A program made the translations under genes and the position numbers. From positions 124,001 through 188,000 of the forward strand of contig NZ_FOTE01000011.1 in assembly GCF_900114475.1 (NCBI RefSeq): a stretch of DNA of 64,000 nt, given 5' to 3'. Source of the DNA: Paenibacillus sp. 1_12. GTDB lineage: Bacteria; Bacillota; Bacilli; Paenibacillales; NBRC-103111. How positions within the stretch are numbered: position 1 is the stretch's first letter; every line of letters starts with the position of its first letter. Positions 45,606-55,313 of the stretch are shown piece after piece. The notes below the pieces were generated by a model that searched no databases, was not told where the DNA came from, and saw only the letters and a program-made list of their open reading frames with translations.

Positions 45606-47603
45606 ATGAACGAAGTGACGATGAGCAACAAACCCTTTGAATTGATTTCGGATTATACGCCACAGGGCGACCAGCCTAGAGCCATAGAGCAGCTGCTGCA
45701 AAGTATTCAATCGGGACAAAAGCATCAAACCCTGCTCGGTGCGACAGGTACGGGTAAAACGTTCACGGCTGCCCATGTCATTGCCAAGCTCAATCGACCT
45801 ACGCTGTTAATTGCTCATAATAAAACACTTGCTGCGCAGCTATGCAGTGAGTTGAAAGAGTTTTTTCCTAACAATGCGGTTTCTTATTTCGTCAGCTACT
45901 ATGACTACTACCAACCAGAGGCTTACATTGCTTCTTCAGATACATTTATTGAAAAAGACTCCAGTATTAACGAAGAGATTGACAAGCTGCGGCACTCCGC
46001 AACCAGCTCATTATTCGAACGGCGCGATGTTATTGTCGTCGCCAGTGTATCGTGTATTTACGGCTTGGGATCACCGATGGAATACCGCAATCTGGTGCTG
46101 TCGCTGCGAGTTGGTATGGAGCGCTCCCGCAACGAGCTGCTGCATCGCTTAATCGATATCCAATACCAACGTAATGATATGAACTTTGTACGCGGCACGT
46201 TTCGTGTGCGTGGAGATGTTGTGGAAATATTTCCTGCCTCCCATAGTGAGCATGCGGTTAGGGTTGAATTGTTCGGGGATGAGATTGAACGAATTACAGA
46301 GATTGATGTATTAACGGGAGAAATCCTCGGTGAACGCGAGCATATCGCGATCTTCCCGGCTTCCCACTTCGTTACCCACGAGGATACGATGAAACGTGCG
46401 CTTGTCAATATTGAGCGGGAGCTGGAGGAACGACTGGCTGAGCTTAATGCCAAGGGCAAGCTGCTTGAAGCCCAGCGGCTGGAACAGCGGACACGTTACG
46501 ACATTGAGATGATGCAGGAAATGGGTTTTTGCTCCGGAATCGAGAACTACTCAGGTCCATTAACGTTCCGTGAGTCAGGAGCAACACCGTATACGCTGTT
46601 CGACTACTTTCCGGATGATATGCTGATCATGGTAGATGAATCACATGTGACACTGCCACAGATCCGCGGGATGTACAACGGTGACCGAGCACGGAAGGAA
46701 GTGCTTGTGGAGCACGGCTTCCGGCTGCCTTCAGCGATGGATAACCGTCCTCTGCGCTTTGAGGAATTCGAGGATAAAGTCACACAAGCGGTGTTTATAT
46801 CAGCGACCCCGGGGCCCTATGAATTGGAGCATTGTCCAGTAATGGTAGAGCAGATTATTAGACCTACCGGTTTGATTGATCCGATTATAGAGGTTCGAAA
46901 GACCAAAGGTCAGATCGATGATTTGCTGGGAGAAATCAACGACCGTATCCGCAAGGATGAGCGTGTGCTCGTTACGACTTTAACGAAGAAAATGTCAGAG
47001 GATCTGACTGATTATTTCAAGGAAATCGGTATCAAAGTACGTTATTTACACTCCGATATCAAGACTTTGGAGCGGATGCAAATTTTGCGGGATCTACGGC
47101 TGGGTGTGTTTCATGTACTCGTTGGTATTAATCTGCTGCGGGAAGGACTTGATTTACCGGAGGTATCGCTTGTTGCCATTTTGGATGCCGATAAAGAAGG
47201 TTTCTTGCGCTCAGAGCGCTCCCTGATTCAAACCATTGGCCGTGCGGCCCGGAATTCCAACGGACGTGTTATTATGTATGGGGATAAAATTACCGATTCG
47301 ATGGCTAAAGCAATGGGAGAGACGGAGCGCCGTCGTGAAATTCAGCTTGCCTATAACGTGAAGCACGACATAACACCACAAACGATTCAGAAAAAAGTTC
47401 GTGATGTGATCGAGGCAGTTAAGGTAGCCGAACAGAAAGCTGACTATTTAACCGATATCAAGGGCACCAAAATGTCCAAAAAGGATAAAATGTCTTTGAT
47501 CGAACGCTTAGAGAAAGAAATGAAGGATGCCGCCAAAAACCTGCAGTTTGAACGAGCAGCTGAGCTTCGTGATGCCGTTATGGAATTAAAAGCCGATTTG
47601 TAA
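45606..47603 (+). CDS. uvrB: UvrABC system protein B
   Basis: Central helicase-like damage verifier of nucleotide excision repair. The 665-residue protein has [20 protein letters not shown], Walker [13 protein letters not shown], the beta-hairpin region [11 protein letters not shown], helicase motifs [19 protein letters not shown] and GRAARN, and the C-terminal UVR motif that contacts UvrC. I choose the ATG at 45606 with GGTGAT just upstream. A longer frame begins at 45477, but that ATG lies upstream of the predicted transcription start; 45591 and 45621 are other in-frame ATGs. uvrA follows 84 bases downstream. Confidence 0.95.
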   Translation: MNEVTMSNKPFELISDYTPQGDQPRAIEQLLQSIQSGQKHQTLLGATGTGKTFTAAHVIAKLNRPTLLIAHNKTLAAQLCSELKEFFPNNAVSYFVSYYDYYQPEAYIASSDTFIEKDSSINEEIDKLRHSATSSLFERRDVIVVASVSCIYGLGSPMEYRNLVLSLRVGMERSRNELLHRLIDIQYQRNDMNFVRGTFRVRGDVVEIFPASHSEHAVRVELFGDEIERITEIDVLTGEILGEREHIAIFPASHFVTHEDTMKRALVNIERELEERLAELNAKGKLLEAQRLEQRTRYDIEMMQEMGFCSGIENYSGPLTFRESGATPYTLFDYFPDDMLIMVDESHVTLPQIRGMYNGDRARKEVLVEHGFRLPSAMDNRPLRFEEFEDKVTQAVFISATPGPYELEHCPVMVEQIIRPTGLIDPIIEVRKTKGQIDDLLGEINDRIRKDERVLVTTLTKKMSEDLTDYFKEIGIKVRYLHSDIKTLERMQILRDLRLGVFHVLVGINLLREGLDLPEVSLVAILDADKEGFLRSERSLIQTIGRAARNSNGRVIMYGDKITDSMAKAMGETERRREIQLAYNVKHDITPQTIQKKVRDVIEAVKVAEQKADYLTDIKGTKMSKKDKMSLIERLEKEMKDAAKNLQFERAAELRDAVMELKADL

Positions 47604-47687
47604 AGGATAGGAGTAATCGGTTGGATCGTTTATAATAGATAAGATGGCAGATGCTTGGCAATCCGTTGAAATCAAAAGGATGGTGTT

Positions 47688-50555
47688 ATGCACGTGGTCA
47701 GAGACAATATTGTAATCAAGGGCGCGCGAGCGCATAATTTAAAAAATATTGATGTCACGATTCCTCGGGATCGTTTTGTTGTGCTTACAGGCTTAAGCGG
47801 CTCAGGCAAATCGTCGCTTGCTTTTGATACGATTTACGCAGAGGGACAGCGTCGTTACGTGGAGTCCCTTTCTGCTTATGCGCGGCAATTTTTAGGGCAA
47901 ATGGACAAACCGGATGTAGATTCCATAGAGGGACTCTCACCGGCCATTTCCATCGATCAGAAGACGACAAGCCGTAACCCGCGTTCTACCGTAGGAACGG
48001 TCACGGAGATCTACGATTATCTTCGATTGCTGTTCGCTCGTATTGGACGTCCGCATTGTCCCGATCACAAGATCGAAATAACCTCGCAAACTGTCGAGCA
48101 GATGGTAGATCGGATTATGGAGTATCCTGAGCGAACCCGTCTGCAGATTCTGGCACCGATTATTTCGGGCCGCAAGGGCGAACACACCAAGCTGTTGGCT
48201 GATATTCATAAGCAGGGCTTTGTCCGTGTGCGCGTTAATGGGGAAACCATGGATTTATCTGAGAAGATCGAGCTTGATAAAAATAAAAAGCATAACATCG
48301 AAGTCGTTGTTGACCGTATCGTCGTTAAGGACGATGTGCAAAGTCGACTGGCCGATTCGTTGGAAACGGCACTTAAGCTCGGTGAAGGTAGGGTTCTCGT
48401 CGATATTATCGATCAGGAAGAGTTGCTGTTCAGTCAAAATTTGGCTTGCCCAATATGCGGATTCAGCATCGAAGAGCTGGCCCCAAGAATGTTCTCCTTC
48501 AACAGTCCCTTTGGTGCTTGTCCGGATTGTGATGGACTAGGAAGTAAAATGGTAATAGATCCCGATCTGCTCGTACCGAACCCACAGCTATCGATTGAGC
48601 AAGGCGCATTTGAGGCTTGGGCAGGAAGTACATCGAATTATTATCCTCAGTTTTTGGCAGCCGTATGCGAGCATTACGGGATTTCACGGACGATGCCGGT
48701 TGCTGAATTAACCCCCGAACAAATGAAAAAGCTGCTTCTGGGTACAGGCGGAGAGAAGGTGCGGTTCCGTTACGAGAATGATATGGGACACAAGAAAGAA
48801 GCGATGGTTCCATTCGAAGGTATAATTCACAATTTGGAACGTCGTTATCGTGATACGTTCTCCGAGGGTATCCGTGAGCATATCGAGGGCTATATGAGCT
48901 CGAAGCCTTGCGGCAAGTGTAAGGGCCAGCGCTTAAAAGCGGAGTCACTGGCCGTCACCATCAACGGGAAAAATATCGCTTATGTCACTTCCTTATCGAT
49001 TGGCGATTCAGCGGAATGGTTCGACTCCTTGACATTAACAGACAGAGAAACGCAAATTGCCCAATTGATACTTAAGGAAATTAAAGCTCGGTTAGGCTTT
49101 CTCGTCAATGTTGGTCTGGATTATTTGACGATGCATCGTGCAGCAGGCACACTTTCCGGTGGTGAGGCACAGCGAATCCGCTTGGCGACACAGATTGGAT
49201 CGAGTCTCATGGGAGTGCTCTACATTTTGGATGAGCCCAGTATAGGGCTGCATCAGCGTGACAATGAGCGGTTGATTCAAACGCTGGAGCATATGCGTGA
49301 TCTTGGCAATACGCTGATCGTCGTGGAGCATGATGAAGACACCATGATGGCAGCCGACTATATTATTGATATCGGTCCAGGAGCTGGCGTGCATGGCGGG
49401 AAGGTCGTGTCTCAAGGGACTCCACAGGAAATTATGAATGACCCAGCCTCGTTAACAGGCCAATATTTAAGCGGCAAAAAATTTATCCCGATCGCAGCCA
49501 CGCGGCGGGAACCTAATGGGAAATGGCTGGAAATCAAGGGAGCTAAGGAAAATAATCTGCGTAATGTGAACGTCAAGCTGCCACTGGGTGTATTCACTTG
49601 TGTAACGGGTGTATCCGGATCAGGAAAAAGCACACTAATTAATGAAATTTTATATAAAACCCTAGCCAAAGAATTGAATAGAGCTAAGGTACGTCCAGGC
49701 GAGCATCGGGAATTTAACGGGCTTGAGCACGTGGACAAGGTTATTGAGATTGACCAATCGCCAATAGGTCGGACACCGCGATCCAATCCAGCCACCTATA
49801 CAGGAGTGTTTGACGATATTCGGGATTTGTTTGCGACAACCAATGAAGCTAAGGTGCGTGGTTACAAAAAAGGTCGTTTCAGCTTTAATGTGAAAGGTGG
49901 CCGTTGTGAAGCCTGCAGCGGAGACGGGATCATCAAGATAGAGATGCATTTCTTGCCGGATGTGTACGTGCCTTGCGAAATTTGCAAAGGCAAACGGTAC
50001 AATCGGGAAACACTTGAAATTCATTATAAAGGGAAAAGCATTTCCGATGTGCTGGCCATGACCATAGAGGATTCTTGTGAATTTTTCAAAAATGTACCGC
50101 GGATTCACCGTAAGCTGCATACGCTTCTTGAGGTGGGCTTGGGTTATATGGATCTCGGACAACCGGCAACCACATTGTCTGGTGGTGAGGCACAGCGTGT
50201 GAAGCTGGCGGCTGAGCTATACCGTAGAAGTACAGGCAAAACCATCTATATTCTCGATGAGCCGACAACAGGATTGCATATTCACGATATTGATCGACTG
50301 CTTAAGGTACTGCACAAGCTGGTGGATAATGGCGATAGCGTTCTTGTCATCGAGCACAATTTGGATGTCATCAAGACAGCTGATTATATGATAGATCTAG
50401 GCCCCGAGGGTGGCAGCAAAGGCGGAACCATCGTAGCTACGGGAACTCCAGAGGAAGTCGTCAAAGTCAAAGGCTCCTACACAGGGAAATACCTCAAGCC
50501 TATTCTGGAGCGTGATAAAGTCAGATCTGCTGAATATGTAGAGCAGTTGGCGTAA
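47688..50555 (+). CDS. uvrA: UvrABC system protein A
   Basis: Damage-recognition ATPase that loads UvrB. The 955-residue protein has two ABC modules: Walker [13 protein letters not shown] near residue 36 and [12 protein letters not shown] in the second half, signatures [17 protein letters not shown] and [17 protein letters not shown], and two zinc fingers (CPICGF ... CPDCDG and CEACSG ... CEICKG). Length is standard. Start ATG at 47688. It probably shares the uvrB transcript. Confidence 0.98.
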   Translation: MHVVRDNIVIKGARAHNLKNIDVTIPRDRFVVLTGLSGSGKSSLAFDTIYAEGQRRYVESLSAYARQFLGQMDKPDVDSIEGLSPAISIDQKTTSRNPRSTVGTVTEIYDYLRLLFARIGRPHCPDHKIEITSQTVEQMVDRIMEYPERTRLQILAPIISGRKGEHTKLLADIHKQGFVRVRVNGETMDLSEKIELDKNKKHNIEVVVDRIVVKDDVQSRLADSLETALKLGEGRVLVDIIDQEELLFSQNLACPICGFSIEELAPRMFSFNSPFGACPDCDGLGSKMVIDPDLLVPNPQLSIEQGAFEAWAGSTSNYYPQFLAAVCEHYGISRTMPVAELTPEQMKKLLLGTGGEKVRFRYENDMGHKKEAMVPFEGIIHNLERRYRDTFSEGIREHIEGYMSSKPCGKCKGQRLKAESLAVTINGKNIAYVTSLSIGDSAEWFDSLTLTDRETQIAQLILKEIKARLGFLVNVGLDYLTMHRAAGTLSGGEAQRIRLATQIGSSLMGVLYILDEPSIGLHQRDNERLIQTLEHMRDLGNTLIVVEHDEDTMMAADYIIDIGPGAGVHGGKVVSQGTPQEIMNDPASLTGQYLSGKKFIPIAATRREPNGKWLEIKGAKENNLRNVNVKLPLGVFTCVTGVSGSGKSTLINEILYKTLAKELNRAKVRPGEHREFNGLEHVDKVIEIDQSPIGRTPRSNPATYTGVFDDIRDLFATTNEAKVRGYKKGRFSFNVKGGRCEACSGDGIIKIEMHFLPDVYVPCEICKGKRYNRETLEIHYKGKSISDVLAMTIEDSCEFFKNVPRIHRKLHTLLEVGLGYMDLGQPATTLSGGEAQRVKLAAELYRRSTGKTIYILDEPTTGLHIHDIDRLLKVLHKLVDNGDSVLVIEHNLDVIKTADYMIDLGPEGGSKGGTIVATGTPEEVVKVKGSYTGKYLKPILERDKVRSAEYVEQLA

Positions 50556-50753
50556 CATATTATCATGTCTGGAGTTATAAATGTTAGAAGCAATGGACAC
50601 TGTATAGATACACAGCATTATTTTGAAAAAGCATCTGCACAAAGGCTAGAAATGTTGACAAAGTTGTTACACTTCACCAAATCACTTGCACTTCGCAGCT
50701 AGTCAAGCTAAGATATAATATAAGCAATCTTGTAACCATGAGGAGGTCTCTCG

Positions 50754-50978
50754 ATGTTTTTGGCCGAAGAGGCAGCACAAGCAGCGCAAGCCGCATCAAC
50801 TTTTAACGGTTTTGACGTATTCGTGATCTTGTTCACGATTGTAATCGCTATTGGTGTAATACGTTTACTGGCATCTCCTAAGAAAAATATTTTTGCCATC
50901 GGCTTTGGTGGAATTAGCTTGGTTGTTTTTTTAGTGATGGATGCTGTAATGGTTATGAGCTGGATGGGTAAACTCTAG
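50754..50978 (+). CDS. Small membrane protein (DUF2759-like)
   Basis: A 74-residue protein with an Ala/Gln-rich N-terminus and two hydrophobic helices (FDVFVILFTIVIAIGVIRLL and FAIGFGGISLVVFLVMDAVMV) separated by SPKKN. It resembles the DUF2759 family of small Bacillales membrane proteins; the family has no known function. GAGGAGG upstream of the ATG and a terminator downstream make it a real, separately expressed gene. A TATAAT at 50714-50719 may be its -10 element, without a clear -35. Confidence 0.75.
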   Translation: MFLAEEAAQAAQAASTFNGFDVFVILFTIVIAIGVIRLLASPKKNIFAIGFGGISLVVFLVMDAVMVMSWMGKL

Positions 50979-51031
50979 GCAGTCCAATATAGAGACCTTA
51001 CTTACCATGATCTTACCCTATGACGAAGAGA

Positions 51032-51061
51032 AACCCTTGGACCCGAGTCCAAGGGTTTTTT
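51032..51061 (+). terminator. Rho-independent terminator
   Basis: A perfect 11-bp stem AACCCTTGGAC/GTCCAAGGGTT with a CCGA loop, ending in a T-run. It ends the small membrane protein transcript. Confidence 0.95.
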
Positions 51062-51097
51062 GTGCAATTGGAGTCCTTCAAAACACACATATTCCAT

Positions 51098-51126
51098 AAA
51101 AAAAAGCCGAGGAGCCTATTCCTCGA
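51098..51126 (-). terminator. Rho-independent terminator for the sugar isomerase-like gene
   Basis: Read on the minus strand, GTCGAGGA pairs with TCCTCGGC around a short loop and is followed by eight T. Confidence 0.9.
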
Positions 51127-51175
51127 CTTTTCATTATCTACATCCCTTGGTCAAGGCAGATGCTATACATTGGGG

Positions 51176-52144
51176 TTAAACCCACCACATCTCACCAACG
51201 GGATCTTTAATCAAAATTTGCTGCAGGTTTTGTACAGCTTTGGTAAAGCCCTCATCTACCGACATCAAGCCATCCTCATGCTCAATACTAACTACATAGT
51301 CATAGCCGACAAGACGTAGAGCACTTATAATATCAGCCCATGTTTTCATGTCATGACCGTAGCCGACAGTGCGGAACTGCCATGCGCGATCCAGCATCAA
51401 GGTGTAGGATTGCATATCTGTAACACCATGCTTGTTTACATTAATAGGATCAATGGTCGTATCCTTGGCATGGAAATGATGAATAGCGTTCGCACGGCCT
51501 AATATTTGCACCGCTTGTACTGGATCGATTCCCTGCCACCACATATGGCTTGGATCAAGGTTAGCACCGATAACGTCGCCTGCGGCTTCACGAAGACGCA
51601 GTAGTGTAGCTGGTGTATGTACAGAGAAGCCGCCATGCAGCTCAAGACCGATTTTCACATTGCGGTCCGAAGCGAATTTACCGGTTTCTGTCCAGTAAGG
51701 GATAACTTTGTTCGTCCACTGCCAATCCAGAATTTCCTGGTAATCATTCGGCCATGGAGCTACAGGCCAGTTCGGGTATTTGGCACCTTCATGATCGCCC
51801 GGGCAGCCAGAAAACGTATTGACGACAGGAACCTCCAGCTTTTCAGCCAGCTCAATCGTTTTGATGATCGTATTATGATGATCCGTTGCTATTGGCTGCT
51901 GCGGATGCAGCGGATTGCCATGGCAGCTGAGCGCGCTTATGATCAGCCCACGGGATTCTACTGCCTTTTTAAAAGCTTTCAACTTGCCTTCATCGGCTAA
52001 TAAAACCTCTGGGTTGCAATGAGCATTTCCTGGATAGCCACCTGTTCCAATTTCAATTGCTTCCAAGCCTTTTGCAGCAATGTAATCGAGGGTTTCTTCA
52101 AGAGATTTCTGGGCAAATAATACGGCAAATACGCCTAACTTCAT
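51176..52144 (-). CDS. Sugar phosphate isomerase/epimerase family TIM-barrel protein
   Basis: A 322-residue xylose isomerase-like TIM barrel. MKLGVFAVLFAQKSLEETLDYIAAKGLEAIEIG, ISALSCHGNPLHP, KIGLELHGGFSVH, GANLDPSHMWWQGIDP and AIHHFHAKDT carry the usual metal ligands (Glu, His, Asp). Such proteins isomerise or epimerise sugars or inositol derivatives; the substrate is unknown. The ATG at 52144 is chosen because GGAGGTG precedes it by six bases; an upstream in-frame start would add 14 basic residues not seen in the family. It is a single-gene unit. Confidence 0.88.
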   Translation of the reverse strand: MKLGVFAVLFAQKSLEETLDYIAAKGLEAIEIGTGGYPGNAHCNPEVLLADEGKLKAFKKAVESRGLIISALSCHGNPLHPQQPIATDHHNTIIKTIELAEKLEVPVVNTFSGCPGDHEGAKYPNWPVAPWPNDYQEILDWQWTNKVIPYWTETGKFASDRNVKIGLELHGGFSVHTPATLLRLREAAGDVIGANLDPSHMWWQGIDPVQAVQILGRANAIHHFHAKDTTIDPINVNKHGVTDMQSYTLMLDRAWQFRTVGYGHDMKTWADIISALRLVGYDYVVSIEHEDGLMSVDEGFTKAVQNLQQILIKDPVGEMWWV

Positions 52145-52443
52145 AAGACACCTCCGAGAAAATGAGAAATGTACGCGTGTACGCACTATAGCAAATTATA
52201 GCATTGTTTGCCTGTTAACTCAAAGTGCAAGATGAGGACACTCTAATTCCATACGTAGAATGATAACTGACTCAGCTTCGAGGTATTGCTATGAGGCTGC
52301 TAGAGTAGAGCAGCAAAAATGATGAATAAGCAAAAGCCTCGACGATATAGCCTAACACATTTACTTGTTATCTAGGCGAATGAACAAGCGCGTCACAAAG
52401 TCCCACATATACTGTACCATTCACAGAGAAGGAGATGATCCAT

Positions 52444-52719
52444 TTGGCTTATAACAATAATAATAATTTTCAATGTCCACAGGCCGACCCGATTTTTACA
52501 GATCCTACACAGGTGATCCGCAATTTTTACTATCCACAACCAGTGCCGGTTATTCACCCGGTTGAAGTCGTTAATCGGCACCATTGTGTTCCAGTTCCGC
52601 ATCATTTCGTTTCCTGCACGGTGAGAGATGAAGTTTGCACAATCAGCAGCCGTAGTAATAAGAAGCGGGATACTGGCAGCTCCAGAGCTAAAATTTCGCG
52701 TGCCAAGCTGAGAAAATAA
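52444..52719 (+). CDS. CotD-like spore coat protein
   Basis: A 91-residue protein rich in Asn, His, Pro and Tyr. The segment DPIFTDPTQVIRNFYYPQPVPVIHPVEVVNRHH resembles CotD-type inner coat proteins (repeated P-I-x-H-P and His-rich strings), and the basic C-terminus (RSNKKRDTGSSRAKISRAK) fits a coat-associated protein. I take the TTG at 52444, nine bases after GGAG; an ATG at 52435 directly abuts that site. The 299 bases upstream hold no other recognised feature, and no clear sporulation promoter was seen. Confidence 0.65.
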   Translation: MAYNNNNNFQCPQADPIFTDPTQVIRNFYYPQPVPVIHPVEVVNRHHCVPVPHHFVSCTVRDEVCTISSRSNKKRDTGSSRAKISRAKLRK

Positions 52720-52840
52720 TATTTGAGGCACCGCAGGCTGCCGGCTTTTGAAGCGCTCTTGATCATATGACTGCTTCAAAGACTCATTCTTTCCATTATG
52801 GAGTATGTGCTGCTTGCAGAAGGCTGAGTTCAGCGGCATA

Positions 52841-52880
52841 GAAAAGAGTCTCGTATCCGGTATAACCGGATAGAGACTCT
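52841..52880 (-). terminator. Terminator of the minus-strand Dlt-like operon
   Basis: A long stem: AGAGTCTC and TATCCGGT pair with ACCGGATA and GAGACTCT (one unpaired G, three-base loop). On the minus strand it is followed by TTTTC, and it lies about 100 bases beyond the MBOAT stop. Confidence 0.8.
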
Positions 52881-52976
52881 GGATGCTTGAAAATGCGAAG
52901 CTTAGTCGAATCGGATAAGGATAATCTGACAGCAAGTAAACAAACGTAATGGCTTTCGGAATGTTCACTATTAAAG

Positions 52977-54128
52977 CTAAAAGGGCCAATTCAGCAGTCC
53001 ACGGTAAATTTTCCATACCGTTTCCGTATTACCGCTGTAGATAATAACGGAGAAAGTGACAATGGCTTGGGTAAGCGCACAGCGGGCGAGAAAATAAGTC
53101 CTTGAAACCTTTTTCTTATTGACTGTCGATTTGCCAAGCATGTTTTCCAGTGCAATTACAATTCCGTGATAGAGACCATAGAAAAAATAGAGCCAGCTAA
53201 AGCCGTGCCAGAGACCGACCAACACCATAATCAAGATGGACAAGCCTGAAGCCGTCAATTTACTTGGCGCTTGCCGCGAAAAAAACATGAAAATATGCTC
53301 ACGAAACCAATCCCCTAGTGTTGCATGCCAGTTTCGCCAAAATTGGGTTAGGGTTGGTGATTGGAACGGTTTTTTGAAGTTTTCCGGAATATTGTAGCCC
53401 ATTAAGCGACCGAAGCCGATGGCAATATCAGAATAGCCTGAGAAGTCAAAGAAAATGAGCGCATAAAACCATACCATTAGAAACAGCGATTGATGCGTAT
53501 GCAGTTCGCCCTGCTGCATATAGGTAAACACGTCGGTCATCCAGGTAACCAGAACGATTTTTTTGAACATCCCGATAATAATCCGTTTGACATTATCCTC
53601 AACCTGAGCCGAAGTCAGCTTATAGGGCTGCTTTGTATCCGCCATAAAATCACGGAATTTCAGAATAGGTCCCGATGTAAAGGTGGGCACGAATAGGACG
53701 TAGTTCGCGTAATCAATCAACTTGGCACGGGCGTCTTTACCAATAAAATAAGCAAAGTAATGCGCATCGATAACCTTCAGCACGTTGTAGATCAGACCGA
53801 TCAGCATGACTGTATCAAACAATGGGTTTTCGAATATTTGCATGCCATACATACGCATTCCGCAAACACCAGCGACATTAAGTGCAATCAGCGTAATGAA
53901 CCAGCCTTTACGCCAAGAGGTGGTATGACACAGAAATCGGAAGCCAATATAATTCAACAGTGTATAGATGATGTAAAAGACAAAAAGCTTCTTGCTGAAC
54001 ACCAGCAAGAAACTGAGGTTGAACGCCAGCAGCAATATGCGTTTATTGTGGGGCCACCAACGGGTAAGCGCCAGAATGAGAATCATTCCGCACATGGCCA
54101 TGACTGCGTTCATGTTCAAATACCACAT
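52977..54128 (-). CDS. MBOAT acyltransferase, DltB-like
   Basis: A 383-residue polytopic membrane protein of the MBOAT family with about ten hydrophobic helices. The DltB-type signatures are present: FFDFSGYSDIAIGFGRLMGY, TQFWRNWHATLGDWFREHIF (His268) and LVGLWHGFSW (His308). In the dlt pathway DltB takes the aminoacyl group from the carrier protein and passes it across the membrane. It is the last gene of the unit. Length is close to DltB (about 400), so it is not one of the shorter alginate-type acetylases, though an AlgI-like O-acyltransferase function is the main alternative. Confidence 0.85.
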   Translation of the reverse strand: MWYLNMNAVMAMCGMILILALTRWWPHNKRILLLAFNLSFLLVFSKKLFVFYIIYTLLNYIGFRFLCHTTSWRKGWFITLIALNVAGVCGMRMYGMQIFENPLFDTVMLIGLIYNVLKVIDAHYFAYFIGKDARAKLIDYANYVLFVPTFTSGPILKFRDFMADTKQPYKLTSAQVEDNVKRIIIGMFKKIVLVTWMTDVFTYMQQGELHTHQSLFLMVWFYALIFFDFSGYSDIAIGFGRLMGYNIPENFKKPFQSPTLTQFWRNWHATLGDWFREHIFMFFSRQAPSKLTASGLSILIMVLVGLWHGFSWLYFFYGLYHGIVIALENMLGKSTVNKKKVSRTYFLARCALTQAIVTFSVIIYSGNTETVWKIYRGLLNWPF

Positions 54129-54172
54129 AACCTGACTCCCTTGAATGAAAGATGGCCGAGCCTTGAAGAGGC

Positions 54173-54283
54173 TCAGAACCCCTCGTATATAAACAATCCT
54201 TTACCTGTAAAATAGATCAAAACAATAATCAGCATCGCCGTATAGAAGATCACTTCGACGATTTTGCGAGGGATTGGAGCCAT
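54173..54283 (-). CDS. DltX-like microprotein (36 residues)
   Basis: A very short gene with AAGGAGG seven bases before its ATG. The product has a basic start (MAPIPRK), one membrane helix (VIFYTAMLIIVLIYF) and the C-terminal end LFIYEGF. DltX proteins of dlt operons are about 45 residues with one helix and end in F-I-Y-x-x-F; the Tyr of that end (Tyr33 here) is thought to take part in aminoacyl transfer at DltB. It starts within the last 34 bases of the DltD-like gene and lies 44 bases before the MBOAT gene. It is easily missed by gene callers because of its size. Confidence 0.8.
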   Translation of the reverse strand: MAPIPRKIVEVIFYTAMLIIVLIYFTGKGLFIYEGF

Positions 54284-55173
54284 GCGTCAACCTCCTTGGT
54301 AAATACGGGAGCCCCGACTTCACGGCTCAAATGGACGAGATCATGAAACTGCGCTGGCTTATAGGTGCTGAGCAAATCAAGCACAGGCACCTGATGCTGA
54401 ACGAGCTTTTGGTTCACGGCAGCTTGTAAGCCTGGCATGTACTTGGGAACCGGATACGCCGTATTCCAAGGCATCCAGATAACACGAACAGGCAGCTTGT
54501 GATCATCGGTATACCGCAAAATAGAATCAAGTGCCTGCAAATTATTTTGATAATCGGGCTGTGACATCCATCCGAAGCGGCGCTCATAATCGTCCCATTT
54601 GGTCTTCAGCTCATCATCGGTCTTTTTGCCAAAATAAAGCTCCTTATCAATCCAACGGGGCTGGTAAGCGAACAGCTTGGAGCGGTTAAGCTCAAGTGTA
54701 CCCTGGTACAGCTGACGAACGGCTTCACTGCCGGAATCCCGAAAATAGTCGCGATATGTATATACATATGGCTGGTACCAGGGCTTGAACCACTGATAGG
54801 TCGGGTCTGTTTCCAGGCTGTCGATCATCGTATGCACATCAATAGCGATCACAAGCTGATCCTCGACATGAAAGAGACCCCGCTCCAACAGCGCCTGTAG
54901 ATCGGTGAGCTTCCCATAGGACAGCCCCAGCTCAATGAGCCCCGATTTGGATTGCTCCTCGATATAGGCACCTGTTACGGAAGAATTTCCGAAGAAAGCC
55001 GGACCGTGATCCAGCCATCCGTGATGATATAAGGTTTTGGTAAAGTCGTTTTTATAAAAGCGCCGCGAGGTAACCATCGGGTCCCAAATCGAGATCAGAA
55101 CGTCCGACAGCACGAAAGCAGCAAGCAGCAGCAGCACGAAGCTGTTTTTACGAAAAAAGGCGATCAGTTTCAT
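54250..55173 (-). CDS. DltD/SGNH-like membrane-anchored hydrolase-fold protein
   Basis: A 307-residue protein with an N-terminal membrane anchor (about residues 10-26: FVLLLLAAFVLSDVLIS) and an extracytoplasmic SGNH-like domain. Candidate catalytic residues are Ser64 in FFGNSSVTG and Asp278 and His281 in HDLVHLS, the order seen in DltD, which is needed for the final transfer to teichoic acid. Overall similarity to true DltD looks weak, so AlgX/AlgJ-like acyltransferases are an alternative. I take the ATG at 55173 because it gives a normal anchor; the ribosome site is weak, and ATG 55209 or TTG 55275 are longer options. A 140-base gap separates it from the ligase gene. Confidence 0.72.
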   Translation of the reverse strand: MKLIAFFRKNSFVLLLLAAFVLSDVLISIWDPMVTSRRFYKNDFTKTLYHHGWLDHGPAFFGNSSVTGAYIEEQSKSGLIELGLSYGKLTDLQALLERGLFHVEDQLVIAIDVHTMIDSLETDPTYQWFKPWYQPYVYTYRDYFRDSGSEAVRQLYQGTLELNRSKLFAYQPRWIDKELYFGKKTDDELKTKWDDYERRFGWMSQPDYQNNLQALDSILRYTDDHKLPVRVIWMPWNTAYPVPKYMPGLQAAVNQKLVQHQVPVLDLLSTYKPAQFHDLVHLSREVGAPVFTKEVDAWLQSLAKSSK

Positions 55174-55313
55174 AAGGAACCCACATCTTTGTTTAGAAAT
55201 AAAGAGCATGTAATACGTTAATGTTTTTACACAGTATCGTAAGCTGAGTCTATTTAAAACCGAAGGGCTTGGCAATCAGCTTAAGCATGATAAGTGCATA
55301 ACGAGTGAATTAG

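Noticed and set aside
52393-53016. Minus-strand open frame of 207 codons over the CotD-like gene
   Set aside because: It lies opposite the CotD-like gene and across the strong minus-strand terminator and the MBOAT 3' end, has no ribosome site and resembles no protein. The opposite-strand gene has a good start and a family match.
55174-55275. 34-codon longer N-terminus for the DltD-like protein from TTG 55275
   Set aside because: No ribosome site at the TTG, and the ATG at 55173 gives a normal short cytoplasmic tail before the membrane anchor.
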